Positions 28,039 to 36,845 of a DNA stretch of 64,000 nucleotides are shown piece by piece. Within the stretch, counting starts at the first letter, position 1; the number at the start of each line of letters is the position of its first letter. The DNA is from Haloterrigena alkaliphila (lineage in GTDB: Archaea > Halobacteriota > Halobacteria > Halobacteriales > Natrialbaceae). The position numbers were made by a program, and so were the translations under genes. The notes beneath the pieces were generated by a model that worked only from the letters and a program-made list of their open reading frames with translations, had not been told where the DNA came from and ran no database searches. The DNA lies in contig NZ_CP071462.1 of NCBI RefSeq assembly GCF_017352155.2, positions 1,302,001 through 1,366,000 of the forward strand. The letters are read 5' to 3'.

Positions 28039-28500
28039 TCACTCGAGGACCGTCACCGGCTCGTCGGTCCGTTCGACGACCGTGGCGGCGATTCCCCGAC
28101 CGAGGATTCGTCGGACGAACCCGCTCGTGTCGGTTCCGTGGCCGTACATGACGACGTGATCGACGCCTTCGGTGCTCGCGTACTGCGGGATGACGGTTCC
28201 GGGCCGTCCGTCGGCGGTCTCGACCCGGATCCGCTCCGTCGCCGTCGGATCCGCGACCGACTCGAGCAGGTCCGTTGCGCTGGCTCTCGCCCGTGCAGTC
28301 CGCTCCTCGCTTCGCTCGAGGACGCCGCCCTCGCTGAGCGGCGCGTCCAGCGGCGTCACGACCGCCAGCAGGGTGACGTCGGCGTCGGGAAACGTCTCGA
28401 GGGCGTAGGCCAATGCCTCGTCCTCCCGCGGGCGGCCGAGCGTGGGGACGAGGACGCGATCTGGATCGACCATAGCTACGAGTTCGGTCGCCACGCCCAT
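28039..28500 (-). CDS. Universal stress protein (UspA family)
   Basis: A 153-residue (or 144 if started at ATG 28473) UspA-fold protein. It has the first strand [35 protein letters not shown], and the C-terminal ATP-type motif near [33 protein letters not shown]. The typical G-2x-G-9x-G(S/T) loop is partially conserved (GHGTDTSGF...GRG), so ATP binding is possible. [10 protein letters not shown] at 28473 is the more usual start for the family. Role: stress-related, details unknown. Confidence 0.85.
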   Translation of the reverse strand: MGVATELVAMVDPDRVLVPTLGRPREDEALAYALETFPDADVTLLAVVTPLDAPLSEGGVLERSEERTARARASATDLLESVADPTATERIRVETADGRPGTVIPQYASTEGVDHVVMYGHGTDTSGFVRRILGRGIAATVVERTDEPVTVLE

Positions 28501-28581
28501 CGGTCTATCGCCGCGCGGGCTCGAGTCGCGACGGGCTGCCAAGACGACAGTTTAAACCCCGGGACGCGCCAAGGACGGACA

Positions 28582-30933
28582 ATGAATATCGAGGAGCTGT
28601 CGGGGCTCCCGCCCGGCGCGACCGACCACTTTCGGGCGGAGGGAATCGAGGAGCTCTACCCGCCCCAGGCCGACGCGGTCGAGGCCGGCGCGACCGACGG
28701 GGAGAACCTCGTCGCGGCCGTCCCCACCGCCAGCGGGAAGACGATGATCGCCGCGCTCTCGATGCTGTCGGCGATCCAGCGGGGCGGAAAAGCCCTCTAC
28801 ATCGTTCCCCTGCGAGCGCTGGCCAGCGAGAAAAAGGAGGAGTTCGAGGCCTACGAGAAGTTCGGCGTCACGGTCGGCGTCACGACCGGCAACTACGAGA
28901 GCACCGACGACTGGCTCGCGACGAAGGATATCATCGTGGCGACCAGCGAAAAGGTCGACTCGCTCGTGCGCAACGGCGCCGACTGGCTCTCCGATCTGAC
29001 CTGCGTCGTCAGCGACGAGGTCCACCTCATCGACGACCGCAACCGGGGGCCGACCCTCGAGGTCACCCTCGCGAAACTCCGGAAGCTCAACCCCGGCATG
29101 CAGGTCGTCGCGCTCTCGGCGACGGTCGGCAACGCCGGCGAGATCGCCGACTGGCTCGACGCCGCGCTCGTCGACACCGACTGGCGCCCCATCGACCTGC
29201 GAATGGGCGTCCACTACGGGAACGCGCTGAACTTCGACGACGGCTCGACCCGCGAGGTGCCCGTCGAGGGATCGGAGAAGCAGGAGGCCGGGCTCGTCCG
29301 CGACATCCTGCAGGAGGGCGGCTCCTCGCTCGTCTTCGTCAACTCCCGCCGAAACGCGGAGGCCGCCGCGAGTCGGCTGGGGCAGGTCTCGAGTCGCGAA
29401 CTCACCGACGACGAACGCGCGGAACTGGCCGCCCTCGCCGACGACATTCGCGACGACAGCGACACCGAGACCAGCGCGGATCTGGCCGACTGCGTCGAGC
29501 GCGGTGCGGCCTTCCACCACGCCGGCCTCTCGAGCACCCAGCGCTCGATCGTCGAGGACGCCTTTCGCGACCGCCTGCTGAAGGTCATCTCGGCGACGCC
29601 GACGCTCGCGGCCGGCGTCAACACGCCAGCCCGGCGCGTCATCGTCCGCGACTGGCGGCGCTTCGACCCCAGCGCGGGCGGGATGGCCCCGCTGGACGTC
29701 CTCGAGGTCCACCAGATGATGGGCCGGGCCGGCCGACCCGGCCTCGACCCCTACGGCGAGGCCGTCCTGCTCGCGAAGAGCCACGACGAGAGCGAGGAGC
29801 TGTTCGACCGCTACGTCTGGGCCGACCCGGAGCCCGTCCGCTCGAAACTGGCGGCCGAACCCGCACTCAGAACCCACGTGCTCGCGACCATCGCCTCCGG
29901 CTTCGCCCGCACGCGCGGCGGCCTCCTCGAGTTCCTCGAGGCCACCCTCTACGCGAGCCAGTCGACCGAGGCGGGCCGACTCGAGTCCGTGACCGACGAC
30001 GTGCTGGACTACCTCGAGCGGAACGACTTCATCGAGCGCGAGCGAGGCGACGTAACCGAGGAGGAGGAAGACGACGACGGCGCGTTCACCTCCGCGGCCG
30101 ACCTCGCCGAACAGCAGGCCGCGACGCGCGAGGAGACTCTCGAGGCCACCAGCCTCGGCCACACCGTCTCGCGGCTCTACCTCGATCCGATGAGCGCCGC
30201 CGAAATCGTCCACGGGCTCGAGCGCGCCGACGAGCGTCCGACCGCGCTCGGCCTCTATCAGCTGGTCTCGCGGACGCCCGATATGTACGAACTCTACCTG
30301 CGCTCCGGGGAGGACGAGAAGTTCGGCGAACTCTTCTACGAGCGCGAGGCCGAACTGCTCGGCGACGCCCCCGGCGAGTTCGAGGAGGACCGCTTCGAGG
30401 ACTGGCTGGCCGCGCTGAAGACGGGCAAACTGCTCGAGGACTGGGCCGACGAGACCGACGAGGAGACGATCACCGACCGGTACAAGATCGGGCCCGGCGA
30501 CCTCCGCGGGAAGGTCGACACCGCCGAGTGGCTGCTGGGCGCGGCGGAGTCGCTGGCGAGCGAGATCGGCAGCGAGTGGACCGTCGCCGTCCGCGAGGCC
30601 CGCGCCCGCGTCGAACACGGCGTCGGCGAGGAGTTGCTCGAACTCGTCTCGGTCGGCGGCGTGGGCCGCAAGCGCGCCCGCCGGCTCTACGAGCGGGGCA
30701 TCGAGGAGCCCGCCGACCTCCGGAGCGCCGACAAGAGCGTGATCCTCGGCGCGCTGAAAGGGAAGAAAACCGCCGAGAACATCCTCGAGAACGCCGGCCG
30801 CGAAGACCCCTCGATGGACGGCGTCGAGGCGGCCGAGGGAGACGCCGACGCCGGCGCCGTGACGACCGCCTCGAGCGAAGCCGGCGAGACGGACGACGCG
30901 GACGACGGCCAGTCGAGCCTGGGTGACTTCTGA
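28582..30933 (+). CDS. hel308: Hel308 / Ski2-type DNA helicase
   Basis: A 783-residue ATP-dependent 3'-5' DNA helicase acting at blocked replication forks. Walker A VPTASGKT is near residue 46, DEVH near 143, motif IV region [10 protein letters not shown] near 250, motif [12 protein letters not shown] near 378, and winged-helix, ratchet and HhH regions follow ([23 protein letters not shown] near 690). Start ATG 28582 gives the family start [10 protein letters not shown]; the longer frame upstream overlaps the uspA gene. Its TGA stop overlaps the cgi121 ATG by 1 bp, a conserved haloarchaeal pairing. Confidence 0.97.
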   Translation: MNIEELSGLPPGATDHFRAEGIEELYPPQADAVEAGATDGENLVAAVPTASGKTMIAALSMLSAIQRGGKALYIVPLRALASEKKEEFEAYEKFGVTVGVTTGNYESTDDWLATKDIIVATSEKVDSLVRNGADWLSDLTCVVSDEVHLIDDRNRGPTLEVTLAKLRKLNPGMQVVALSATVGNAGEIADWLDAALVDTDWRPIDLRMGVHYGNALNFDDGSTREVPVEGSEKQEAGLVRDILQEGGSSLVFVNSRRNAEAAASRLGQVSSRELTDDERAELAALADDIRDDSDTETSADLADCVERGAAFHHAGLSSTQRSIVEDAFRDRLLKVISATPTLAAGVNTPARRVIVRDWRRFDPSAGGMAPLDVLEVHQMMGRAGRPGLDPYGEAVLLAKSHDESEELFDRYVWADPEPVRSKLAAEPALRTHVLATIASGFARTRGGLLEFLEATLYASQSTEAGRLESVTDDVLDYLERNDFIERERGDVTEEEEDDDGAFTSAADLAEQQAATREETLEATSLGHTVSRLYLDPMSAAEIVHGLERADERPTALGLYQLVSRTPDMYELYLRSGEDEKFGELFYEREAELLGDAPGEFEEDRFEDWLAALKTGKLLEDWADETDEETITDRYKIGPGDLRGKVDTAEWLLGAAESLASEIGSEWTVAVREARARVEHGVGEELLELVSVGGVGRKRARRLYERGIEEPADLRSADKSVILGALKGKKTAENILENAGREDPSMDGVEAAEGDADAGAVTTASSEAGETDDADDGQSSLGDF

Positions 30934-31478
30934 TGGAACTTCTGGAGTGTTCCCTCTCGATCGACGACCTCGACGCGTTCGTCGCCGATCTGGGCGAGAT
31001 CGGGGAGCGCCACGGCGTGACGGTGCAGGCCTTCGACGCGCGCTACGTCGCCGACCGCGCCCACCTCGAGCGGGCCGTCGAACTGGCAGACCGCGCCGTC
31101 GCCCGCGGCGAGAACGTCGCCCGGGATCGGGCCGTCGAGATCCTGCTCTACGCCGCCGGCCGCCGGCAGATCGATCGCGCCCTCGAGATGGGCGTCGACG
31201 AGGGCGAGAATCGGGCCGTAATCCTCGTCGACGGCGGCGGTTCCACCGGAAACGAAGGGGGTCGCGACGGCGGTGACGCCGAGGCTGACGAGACGGCCGC
31301 GCTCGAGGACCTCGCCGACCTCGAGGCCGTCGTCGCGACCGGGCCGACCCTCGCGGAAGCCGACGAGGAAACGCTCTGCTCGTACTTCGAGATCACGGAC
31401 GCCGAACGCGGGGCCACCGACGCCTCGCTATCGGCGCTGGTCCGCGAACGAGTGGCGTTGCTCGAGGTCGAGAAGTAG
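30933..31478 (+). CDS. cgi121: KEOPS complex subunit Cgi121
   Basis: A 181-residue subunit of KEOPS, the complex that makes the t6A modification on ANN-decoding tRNAs. The N-terminal half shows the Cgi121 pattern (LLECSLSIDDLDAFVADL, ...VARDRAVEILLYAAGRRQIDRALEMGV, residues 55-85). A Gly-rich linker at residues 103-118 (STGNEGGRDGGDAEADE) interrupts the fold. It is encoded by the ORB-like element 31240-31261 and looks like an inserted piece. The C-terminal half (TLCSYFEITDAERGATDASLSALVRERVALLEV) is conserved. It is co-transcribed with hel308. Confidence 0.9.
   Translation: MELLECSLSIDDLDAFVADLGEIGERHGVTVQAFDARYVADRAHLERAVELADRAVARGENVARDRAVEILLYAAGRRQIDRALEMGVDEGENRAVILVDGGGSTGNEGGRDGGDAEADETAALEDLADLEAVVATGPTLAEADEETLCSYFEITDAERGATDASLSALVRERVALLEVEK
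31240..31261 (+). repeat. ORB-like element inside cgi121 linker
   Basis: Contains TTCCACCGGAAACGAAGGGG and one more G, close to the origin boxes (TCCA...GAAACGAAGGGG plus G-run). It is in frame, coding STGNEGG in a loop of the Cgi121 protein. Confidence 0.6.
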
Positions 31479-31517
31479 TCGCGGTACGAGGAGCGCTCAC
31501 ACCCCACCCTGACGAAC

Positions 31518-31670
31518 CCCGTGCGGTGGCGCGTGCTGAGCGACAGTGAGCCGCTGGCGAACTGTCGCTCGAATGCACGCGAGGGATGAGCGAGCGCTCG
31601 GAGAGCGGGAGCGAATCGGTTGGGGAGGACGTGGAAATCCCCTGTGGCCACGTACGCAGAACACTCTTCT
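31518..31670 (+). repeat. Structured intergenic element, copy 2
   Basis: The element lies between cgi121 and the OYE gene. The left block is GTGCGGTGGCGCGTGCTG. The first hairpin is GAGCGACAGT (31538-31547) with ACTGTCGCTC (31561-31570), 10 bp perfect. The second hairpin is ACGTGG (31629-31634) with CCACGT (31648-31653). The right part contains GCGAGGGATGAGCGAGCG, GAATCGGTTGGGGAGG and CGCAGAACACTC. The stems differ in sequence from copies 1 and 3, but the pairing is kept. Confidence 0.75.
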
Positions 31671-31792
31671 CCGCCCTCCTTCGGTTCGAGACGGAACCGA
31701 ATCCGACCACATCGTAGCGTTCGACGCGAGAAACCCACCCGTCGACTCCGAATCGGCGCTATCCTCTTGTACGGGCACCTGATACGCCCTGC

Positions 31793-33181
31793 ATGGCCAC
31801 CCTCGAGAACCCCATCGAGATCGGCGGCGTACGGATCCCCAACCGGCTCTACCGGGCGCCGCTGCTCGAGTGTGCGGGCAACGGCCCCGACGCGGTCGAT
31901 ACCCTGATCGACGACCTCGAGCCGGCCGCCGAGTCGGGCGTCGGGCTCATCTGCCAGGGCGCGACGATCGTCCACGGCGACGGCGGCTGCGCCGCGCCGG
32001 GGATGACCCGCGTCCACGACCCAGAGTTCGTCTCGCGGCTCTCCCGCCTGACGCATCGCATCCACGATCACGGGAGCCGAATCTTCGTCCAACTCGAGCA
32101 CGGCGGCCTGCGGAGCATGGAGACCTGGCACGCCGAGTACCGCCGGGAGCACCCCGACCTCCACCAACTCGCCGTCTCGCGGCCGCCGTGGCAGTTGCGC
32201 CTGTTCGATCGCCTCGGTTTCCTCTCCTACGACCCGCACGTCCTCTCGACCGACGAGGTGTACGACCTCGCGGCCGATTTCGGTCGCGCCGCCGCGTCCG
32301 CGGTCGACGCGGGTTACGACGGGATCCACCTCTCAGGAGCGAACATGGGAATCGTCCAGCAGTTCCTGTCGCCGTTCTACAACCGTCGGGACGACGAGTT
32401 CGGCGGCTCGCCGGAGGCCAGACTCGAGTTCCTCGCCGTCGTCCACGACGAGATCCGCGACCGGGCCGGGGACGTCCCATTGATGACCAAGGTGCCGGCG
32501 GAGACGCCGGCACCTCCGCGGCCGGTCGTTCGGCGGAAGCTGTCGCTCGAGGACGGCGTCGAGATCGCCCGCCGACTCGAAAAAATCGGCTACGACGCGG
32601 TCGTCCCCGTCCAGACGTCGGTCGTCTGGGACATGAGCATCGTCCGCGGGGAGTACCCCGATCGAGCGTGGTCGAACGAGCAGCTACGCGAGGCGTACGA
32701 CGCGGCGTTCGGCGGCGCGACGCGCAGACGACTCGTCGCGCTGGGTAATTGGCTCGAGTCGCTGCAGTACGATTTCGAACCCGCGTGGAACGCGGACTTC
32801 TGTCGGCGCGTACGAGAGCGGGTGTCGATCCCCGTCCTCGCGGAGGGCGGGATCCGCGAACGGGCACGGATGGATCGGCTGCTGGGGGACTCGAGCGACG
32901 ACACGGGAGATACTGATCGCGAACCGGCCTGCGACATGGTCGGCATGGCTCGCCCCTTCTACGCCGAACCGCGGCTAGGGGCGCGGCTGCTCGAGGACGA
33001 GTCCGCAACTGAGGGCGATGCTCGAACGAGCGAGGATCGACGCGTCCTCTGTGAGAGCTGTAACAACTGTACCGTGCCGCAGGTCACGGGCGCACCCGGA
33101 ATTTGTCGGACGCCGGACGTGTTGCGGAAGCGCGGCGACCTCGAGCGCGAGGGCGCCTACGAGCGAGCCGAGTCGAAGTGA
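31793..33181 (+). CDS. NADH:flavin oxidoreductase, old yellow enzyme family
   Basis: A 462-residue FMN TIM-barrel enzyme. The N-terminus is IEIGGVRIPNRLYRAPLLECAG, FMN and substrate residues appear in RIFVQLEHGG (near residue 95) and GYDGIHLSGANMGIVQQFLSPFYNRR (near 175), the barrel strand LAEGGIRE lies near 348, and the C-terminal Cys motif is CESCNNCTVPQ near 420, as in 2,4-dienoyl-CoA reductase-like members that carry a 4Fe-4S cluster. The substrate is unknown. A perfect 10-4-10 palindrome (32491-32514) lies within the coding sequence for KVPAETPAP. Confidence 0.9.
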   Translation: MATLENPIEIGGVRIPNRLYRAPLLECAGNGPDAVDTLIDDLEPAAESGVGLICQGATIVHGDGGCAAPGMTRVHDPEFVSRLSRLTHRIHDHGSRIFVQLEHGGLRSMETWHAEYRREHPDLHQLAVSRPPWQLRLFDRLGFLSYDPHVLSTDEVYDLAADFGRAAASAVDAGYDGIHLSGANMGIVQQFLSPFYNRRDDEFGGSPEARLEFLAVVHDEIRDRAGDVPLMTKVPAETPAPPRPVVRRKLSLEDGVEIARRLEKIGYDAVVPVQTSVVWDMSIVRGEYPDRAWSNEQLREAYDAAFGGATRRRLVALGNWLESLQYDFEPAWNADFCRRVRERVSIPVLAEGGIRERARMDRLLGDSSDDTGDTDREPACDMVGMARPFYAEPRLGARLLEDESATEGDARTSEDRRVLCESCNNCTVPQVTGAPGICRTPDVLRKRGDLEREGAYERAESK

Positions 33182-33187
33182 ACCGGC

Positions 33188-33937
33188 TCAGGCCGTAACG
33201 GTAGTGGTCGTCAATTCCTCGAGCGTCTTCTCGACCGTGTAGTCCGGGGCTTCGACTCTGAATCGGGAATCGGTCGAGCCCGCGTAGTGGAGTTGCAGCG
33301 TGTACGAGCCGTCGTCGGCGATCGGCGCCGCTTCGCGCCGGTCGACGTCGACCTGCTCGAGCATGACCATCTCGCCGGCGTAGGCGACGTCGGACTGGCC
33401 GCGAATGCGGTAGGTTGCCCGGTCCTCCGATACTTCCGAGCCCGCGAGCGGATAACCGCGGTCGATCCACGCCTGAAAGCCGTCGTCGAGCGCGTACACC
33501 TCCTCGTAACCGTTGTCGATCAGGGACGCAGCGCGCAGTCCGGAGAGGTGGTGGGGACAGCCACAGTAGGTCACGATTCGGTCGTCCGTCGACCACTCCG
33601 CGATCGGGTCGTCCGAGCCCCCGTCCGGGGCGGGGCTCAGCGGCGCACCGACGATGTGTGCGTTCTCGTACTGGTTCGAACCGCGCGCATCCGCCACTCG
33701 CGCTTCCCGTCGCTGGTACCAGTAGAAGACGTCGGCAATCGGTGCCAGCGGAACCTCGGTTCCGTCGAACACCTTCGTCCGGTAGGCGCTGGTGTCGATC
33801 GACCGTTCTTCGGGGACCGACTCCGGTTCCGGACCGTACCCGTCGTTGTCACCGCTCTCACCGCCGCCACTCAGACACCCGGCGACGCTCGCGGCGGTGG
33901 CCGCGGCCCCTGTCACCAGAAACTGCCGTCGATTCAT
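33188..33937 (-). CDS. Rhodanese-domain lipoprotein
   Basis: A 249-residue exported protein. A Tat signal (MNRRQFLVTGAAATAASVAGC, residues 1-21) ends in a lipobox with the Cys followed by Ser/Gly-rich spacer. A rhodanese-like domain spans about residues 75-175, with its active-site region at YCGCPHHLSGLRAASLIDNGYEEVYALDDGFQAWIDRGYP; the catalytic position holds CGCPH instead of the canonical CxxGxR loop. A C-terminal beta domain follows. Sulfur transfer outside the membrane is inferred, not shown. Start ATG 33937 begins the twin-arginine signal exactly. Confidence 0.88.
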   Translation of the reverse strand: MNRRQFLVTGAAATAASVAGCLSGGGESGDNDGYGPEPESVPEERSIDTSAYRTKVFDGTEVPLAPIADVFYWYQRREARVADARGSNQYENAHIVGAPLSPAPDGGSDDPIAEWSTDDRIVTYCGCPHHLSGLRAASLIDNGYEEVYALDDGFQAWIDRGYPLAGSEVSEDRATYRIRGQSDVAYAGEMVMLEQVDVDRREAAPIADDGSYTLQLHYAGSTDSRFRVEAPDYTVEKTLEELTTTTVTA

Positions 33938-33997
33938 CGATGTACGGTAGGGATTCGACTTCAATATGGGTTCTGGTCGGGGAGTAGTCACTGCGGG

Positions 33998-34018
33998 ACC
34001 CCTTCGTTTCGACTGGAG
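33998..34018 (-). repeat. ORB-like element upstream of rhodanese lipoprotein gene
   Basis: The plus strand reads CCCCTTCGTTTCGACTGGAG. This is the reverse complement of CTCCAGTCGAAACGAAGGGG at 62756 in the origin. It lies 60-80 bp before ATG 33937, in a non-coding stretch between that gene and tRNA-Gln. Confidence 0.65.
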
Positions 34019-34068
34019 ATCGAGAGACGGGGCTGCGGGATGCCTCGAATCGAAAAAACGGGAGGAGT

Positions 34069-34140
34069 AGTCCATGCTGGATTCGAACCAGCGTCGAAGC
34101 CCCCAGAAGGCTTCAGGATTGGCCGCTACCCTAATGGACT
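34069..34140 (-). tRNA. tRNA-Gln (CTG)
   Basis: The minus strand folds into a cloverleaf. The acceptor arms are AGTCCAT and ATGGACT (7 bp). The D arm has GGGTAGCGGCCAATCC. The anticodon stem AAGCC/GGCTT encloses the loop TTCTGGG with anticodon CTG (reads CAG, glutamine). The T arm is GCTGG TTCGAAT CCAGC. Length 72 nt without CCA. No intron is visible. An HNH-type endonuclease gene lies 132 bp away on the same strand. Confidence 0.95.
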
Positions 34141-34272
34141 TGACATGTTCGCCGGTCTCGATTACCGACGACGTACCAGTCTGTAGTCTGGGTTCGTATT
34201 AGAGTGTTACGGACTCAGTCGGGATCGATATGAGGATGCATCTCAATCTATCCTCGTCTCTTACGGCGATTA

Positions 34273-35052
34273 TCACGATGGGGGATCGGTGTGTTCCATT
34301 CGGTGGCAGTTCGCACAGAGAACAGAACATCGTTCAATCTCCGTGCGAATTCGCTCTTTCGCTCGGTCATCCGAGACCAATCTTGCGATAGTAGATTCCT
34401 TCTCATCGTTTCTGTGATGAAAATCTAAGCAGGCGAGATCCGACTCTCTACATCGTTCGCACCCTCCGATATCGCGTTTTCGGTCATGAATCCATCGTCG
34501 AGGCTCGCGTTGCGGTAGCTCGTAGTGTTCCTTGCGGTGACAATTCGCACAGAGAACGATACACTTCTCGACTTCGTCGCGAAGGGCGTCTTTTCCGTAG
34601 CCGAACGTAACCATGCGACCGACCGCCATCACTTTCGTCGTTTCGTCGGTATGATGGAAATCGAGACACGCCGGTGTATCGACTTCACACTGCGAACAGC
34701 CTCGTTTCACCTGATTGAGCCACGAACGAAGTCGAGATCGACGACGTAACGATCGTTCGGTATTCCACTCGACGTTTCGATAGTGCCACCGCTGGTCTAC
34801 CGAGAGGTCCGTCCAAACGAGATCAGCGGGGAGATCGACGTCGTCCGACTTTGGCTTCACACGAGATCCAGTAGACGGAGCCGTTTCTAGCCCCGCTTTC
34901 TCCTTCGCATCGTTCCACCCGCCACACGCCCGAATAATCGTGGCAGAAGCCGGCGTCAATCCCAACTCCTCGTACTGCGCCTTCGTCGGCGACTCGCCGA
35001 GTCGCTCGGCGGCCTCCCGCAGCGCCTCGAGACAGTCCGCCTCCGTCGTCAC
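34273..35052 (-). CDS. HNH endonuclease with homing-endonuclease-associated repeat and duplicated HNH fold
   Basis: A 259-residue protein. Residues 1-55 form a homing-endonuclease-associated repeat ([30 protein letters not shown]...[16 protein letters not shown]), a DNA-binding unit. Two zinc-HNH modules follow: GCSQC...[10 protein letters not shown]...[13 protein letters not shown] and GCERC...[10 protein letters not shown]...[13 protein letters not shown]. Each has C-x2-C, an FHH core and C-x2-CH. Start GTG 35052 was chosen because a TATA box at 35077-35082 lies 25-30 bp upstream; the longer frame to 35169 begins beyond this promoter. It lies next to tRNA-Gln, and may be mobile or a nickase. 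Confidence 0.85.
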   Translation of the reverse strand: MTTEADCLEALREAAERLGESPTKAQYEELGLTPASATIIRACGGWNDAKEKAGLETAPSTGSRVKPKSDDVDLPADLVWTDLSVDQRWHYRNVEWNTERSLRRRSRLRSWLNQVKRGCSQCEVDTPACLDFHHTDETTKVMAVGRMVTFGYGKDALRDEVEKCIVLCANCHRKEHYELPQREPRRWIHDRKRDIGGCERCRESDLACLDFHHRNDEKESTIARLVSDDRAKERIRTEIERCSVLCANCHRMEHTDPPS

Positions 35053-35076
35053 ACCCCCGTTGGCTGCGCCTTCCAA

Positions 35077-35082
35077 TATAAA
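35077..35082 (-). promoter_or_regulatory. TATA box of the HNH endonuclease gene
   Basis: The minus strand reads TTTATATT, 25-30 bp before GTG 35052. It decides that start over the longer frame and predicts a leaderless message. Confidence 0.6.
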
Positions 35083-35173
35083 CTCTCGCGAGCGCGTTCG
35101 GAACGGCGCCGGCGGAGACGAGCGACGAACGCGAACCGATACCCCTTTTTCCCGCTCGAGCACACTCACGCGT

Positions 35174-35764
35174 ATGTACGTCGGACGATTCGTCGTCGTC
35201 GGTCCCGAGGTCGGCGCCTACCGCGTCTCCTCGCGCTCGTTTCCGAACCGCAAGCTCACCGCTCGAGACGAGGCGCTCACGGTCGGCCCCACCGAGGACG
35301 CCCCGGAGACGGACAACCCCTACGTCTCGTACAACTGCCTGCGCGTCGTCGAGACGCCGACCGGCGAGACGGCCGCGTTCGGGAACGGCTCGCACGTCGA
35401 TCCGATCGCGGAGAAACTCGAGCTGGGCTACCCGGCCCGCGACGCGCTGGCCGAGAGCCTGCTGGCGCTGGACTACGAGAAGGACGACTACGACACGCCC
35501 CGAATCGCGGCGACGATCGGTGCCGACGGCGAGGCGCTGATCGGCACCGTCCGGAAGGACGCCCTGCTCGTCGAAACCGTCGACGAGCCGACGCTGGTCG
35601 CGACCTACGAGAAGAACGCTCCCGAGTCGTTCGAGTTCGAGGCCGATACTGCAGACGCGGCCGCGAGCGAGGCGTATGGCCTCGAGTTCGAACACGCCGT
35701 CTGCGCGGCCGGCGTCGCGCGCACCGACGACGGGTTCGAGACGGCCATCGAGAACGGCGACTGA
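35174..35764 (+). CDS. purO: IMP cyclohydrolase, archaeal PurO type
   Basis: A 196-residue enzyme of the last step of purine synthesis, ring closure of FAICAR to IMP, in the archaea-specific PurO fold unlike bacterial PurH. The N-terminus [28 protein letters not shown], the central [31 protein letters not shown], and the C-terminal [14 protein letters not shown] are conserved PurO blocks. Start ATG 35174 gives the usual MYVGRF. The HNH gene is divergent with 121 bp between, where both promoters must sit. Confidence 0.95.
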   Translation: MYVGRFVVVGPEVGAYRVSSRSFPNRKLTARDEALTVGPTEDAPETDNPYVSYNCLRVVETPTGETAAFGNGSHVDPIAEKLELGYPARDALAESLLALDYEKDDYDTPRIAATIGADGEALIGTVRKDALLVETVDEPTLVATYEKNAPESFEFEADTADAAASEAYGLEFEHAVCAAGVARTDDGFETAIENGD

Positions 35765-36106
35765 TCGACTCCTCGAGATTCACGGGTTTCGAACGGCGAA
35801 CTCACTTCGATTGTAATTGACACTGTTCGATCGATTTGCTTATTGAACGGTGTAATTGGAGGAGATCAGAAGGGAACAGCGTGTTCTGCTAGCGTGGCAA
35901 CAGGGAATCGCCACGCCCTCCCCAGCCGATTCGCTCGTTTCACTCGCTCATCCCTCGCGCGCTGTCGTCAGCCGGCCTCACTATCGTTCGGCCGGCCGAC
36001 AGCGCGCGCCACCGCACGCCGGATAGTCGAGTGCCCAGTGATACGTAGACCCCTCGAGTGAGTACTCGGCCAACCTACAAACCCCTCGCACCCCTTATCT
36101 CCGAGC
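35765..36106. other. 342 bp gap holding structured element copy 3
   Basis: There is no coding signal. The left 90 bp are AT-rich (TTGTAATTGACACTG, TTTGCTTATTG) and may contain a transcription end for purO. The centre is the repeat at 35876-36022. The right end carries the promoter of the phosphodiesterase gene. Confidence 0.6.
35876..36022 (-). repeat. Structured intergenic element, copy 3
   Basis: On the minus strand the order is CCGGCGTGCGGTGGCGCGCG, a large hairpin (on the plus strand GCGCGCTGTCG 35957-35967 and GCCGGCC 35971-35977 pair with GGCCGGC 35990-35996 and CGACAGCGCGC 35997-36007), GCGAGGGATGAGCGAGTG, GAATCGGCTGGGGAGGGCG, and a second hairpin (GCGTGGC 35892-35898 with GCCACGC 35910-35916). 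It ends with TAGCAGAACACG. This is the cleanest of the three copies. Confidence 0.78.
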
Positions 36107-36775
36107 ATGAAGGTCGGACTCATTTCGGACGTCCACAGCAACCGGGTCGCCCTCGAGACGGTCCTCGCGGAGATGCCGCCGGTCGACGAACTGCTGTGTG
36201 CCGGCGACGCGGTCGGCTACAACCCCTGGCCCGCGGCGTGCGTCGACGAACTCCGGGAGCGGGACGTCCCGACGGTGATGGGGAACCACGACGCCGCGGT
36301 CGCGGGCGACGCGCCGTTTCGCTTCAACGGGATGGCCCGGGCGGGCGTCGAACACGCGAAGCGACGCCTCGACGACGACCAACTGGCGTGGCTCGAGGCC
36401 CTGCCCGCAGAACGATTCGAGTGCGACGGGCGGGTGAAACTCGTCCACGGCCACCCGGACGATCCGGACCGGTACACGCGCTACACCCACCCGGACGAGT
36501 TCTCGCCGCGGCTGCTCGGCGACGAGGACGTGCTGGTGCTGGGCCATACCCACGTCCAGGGCGTCAGAAAGTTCGCGGAGGGGATCGTCGTCAACCCGGG
36601 CAGCGTCGGCCAGCCCCGCGACGGCGACCCGCGGGCGGGCTACGCGGTCGTCGACCTCGACGCGCTGACGGTCGAGACCCACCGCGTCGAGTACGATATC
36701 GAGGCCGTGCAGGCGGCCGTCGAGGAGGCCGGCCTCCCCGACCGGATCGGTCGCCGACTCGCACGCGGGAAGTGA
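36107..36775 (+). CDS. Metallophosphoesterase, YfcE/MJ0936-like phosphodiesterase
   Basis: A 222-residue calcineurin-fold enzyme. The metal ligands are seen in MKVGLISDVHSNRVAL (D8, H10), CAGDAVGYNP (~34), VMGNHDAAV (~64), VHGHPDD (~115) and LGHTHVQ (~148). This is the layout of small archaeal phosphodiesterases acting on bis-p-nitrophenyl phosphate-like or cyclic substrates; the physiological substrate is unknown. It stands alone, downstream of the structured repeat. Confidence 0.87.
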   Translation: MKVGLISDVHSNRVALETVLAEMPPVDELLCAGDAVGYNPWPAACVDELRERDVPTVMGNHDAAVAGDAPFRFNGMARAGVEHAKRRLDDDQLAWLEALPAERFECDGRVKLVHGHPDDPDRYTRYTHPDEFSPRLLGDEDVLVLGHTHVQGVRKFAEGIVVNPGSVGQPRDGDPRAGYAVVDLDALTVETHRVEYDIEAVQAAVEEAGLPDRIGRRLARGK

Positions 36776-36845
36776 GGGCACACTGATCGAACGCCGACCG
36801 CGGGGAAACGAACCCTTTTAGGCGACCTCGCCGGTATGCCCGAAC

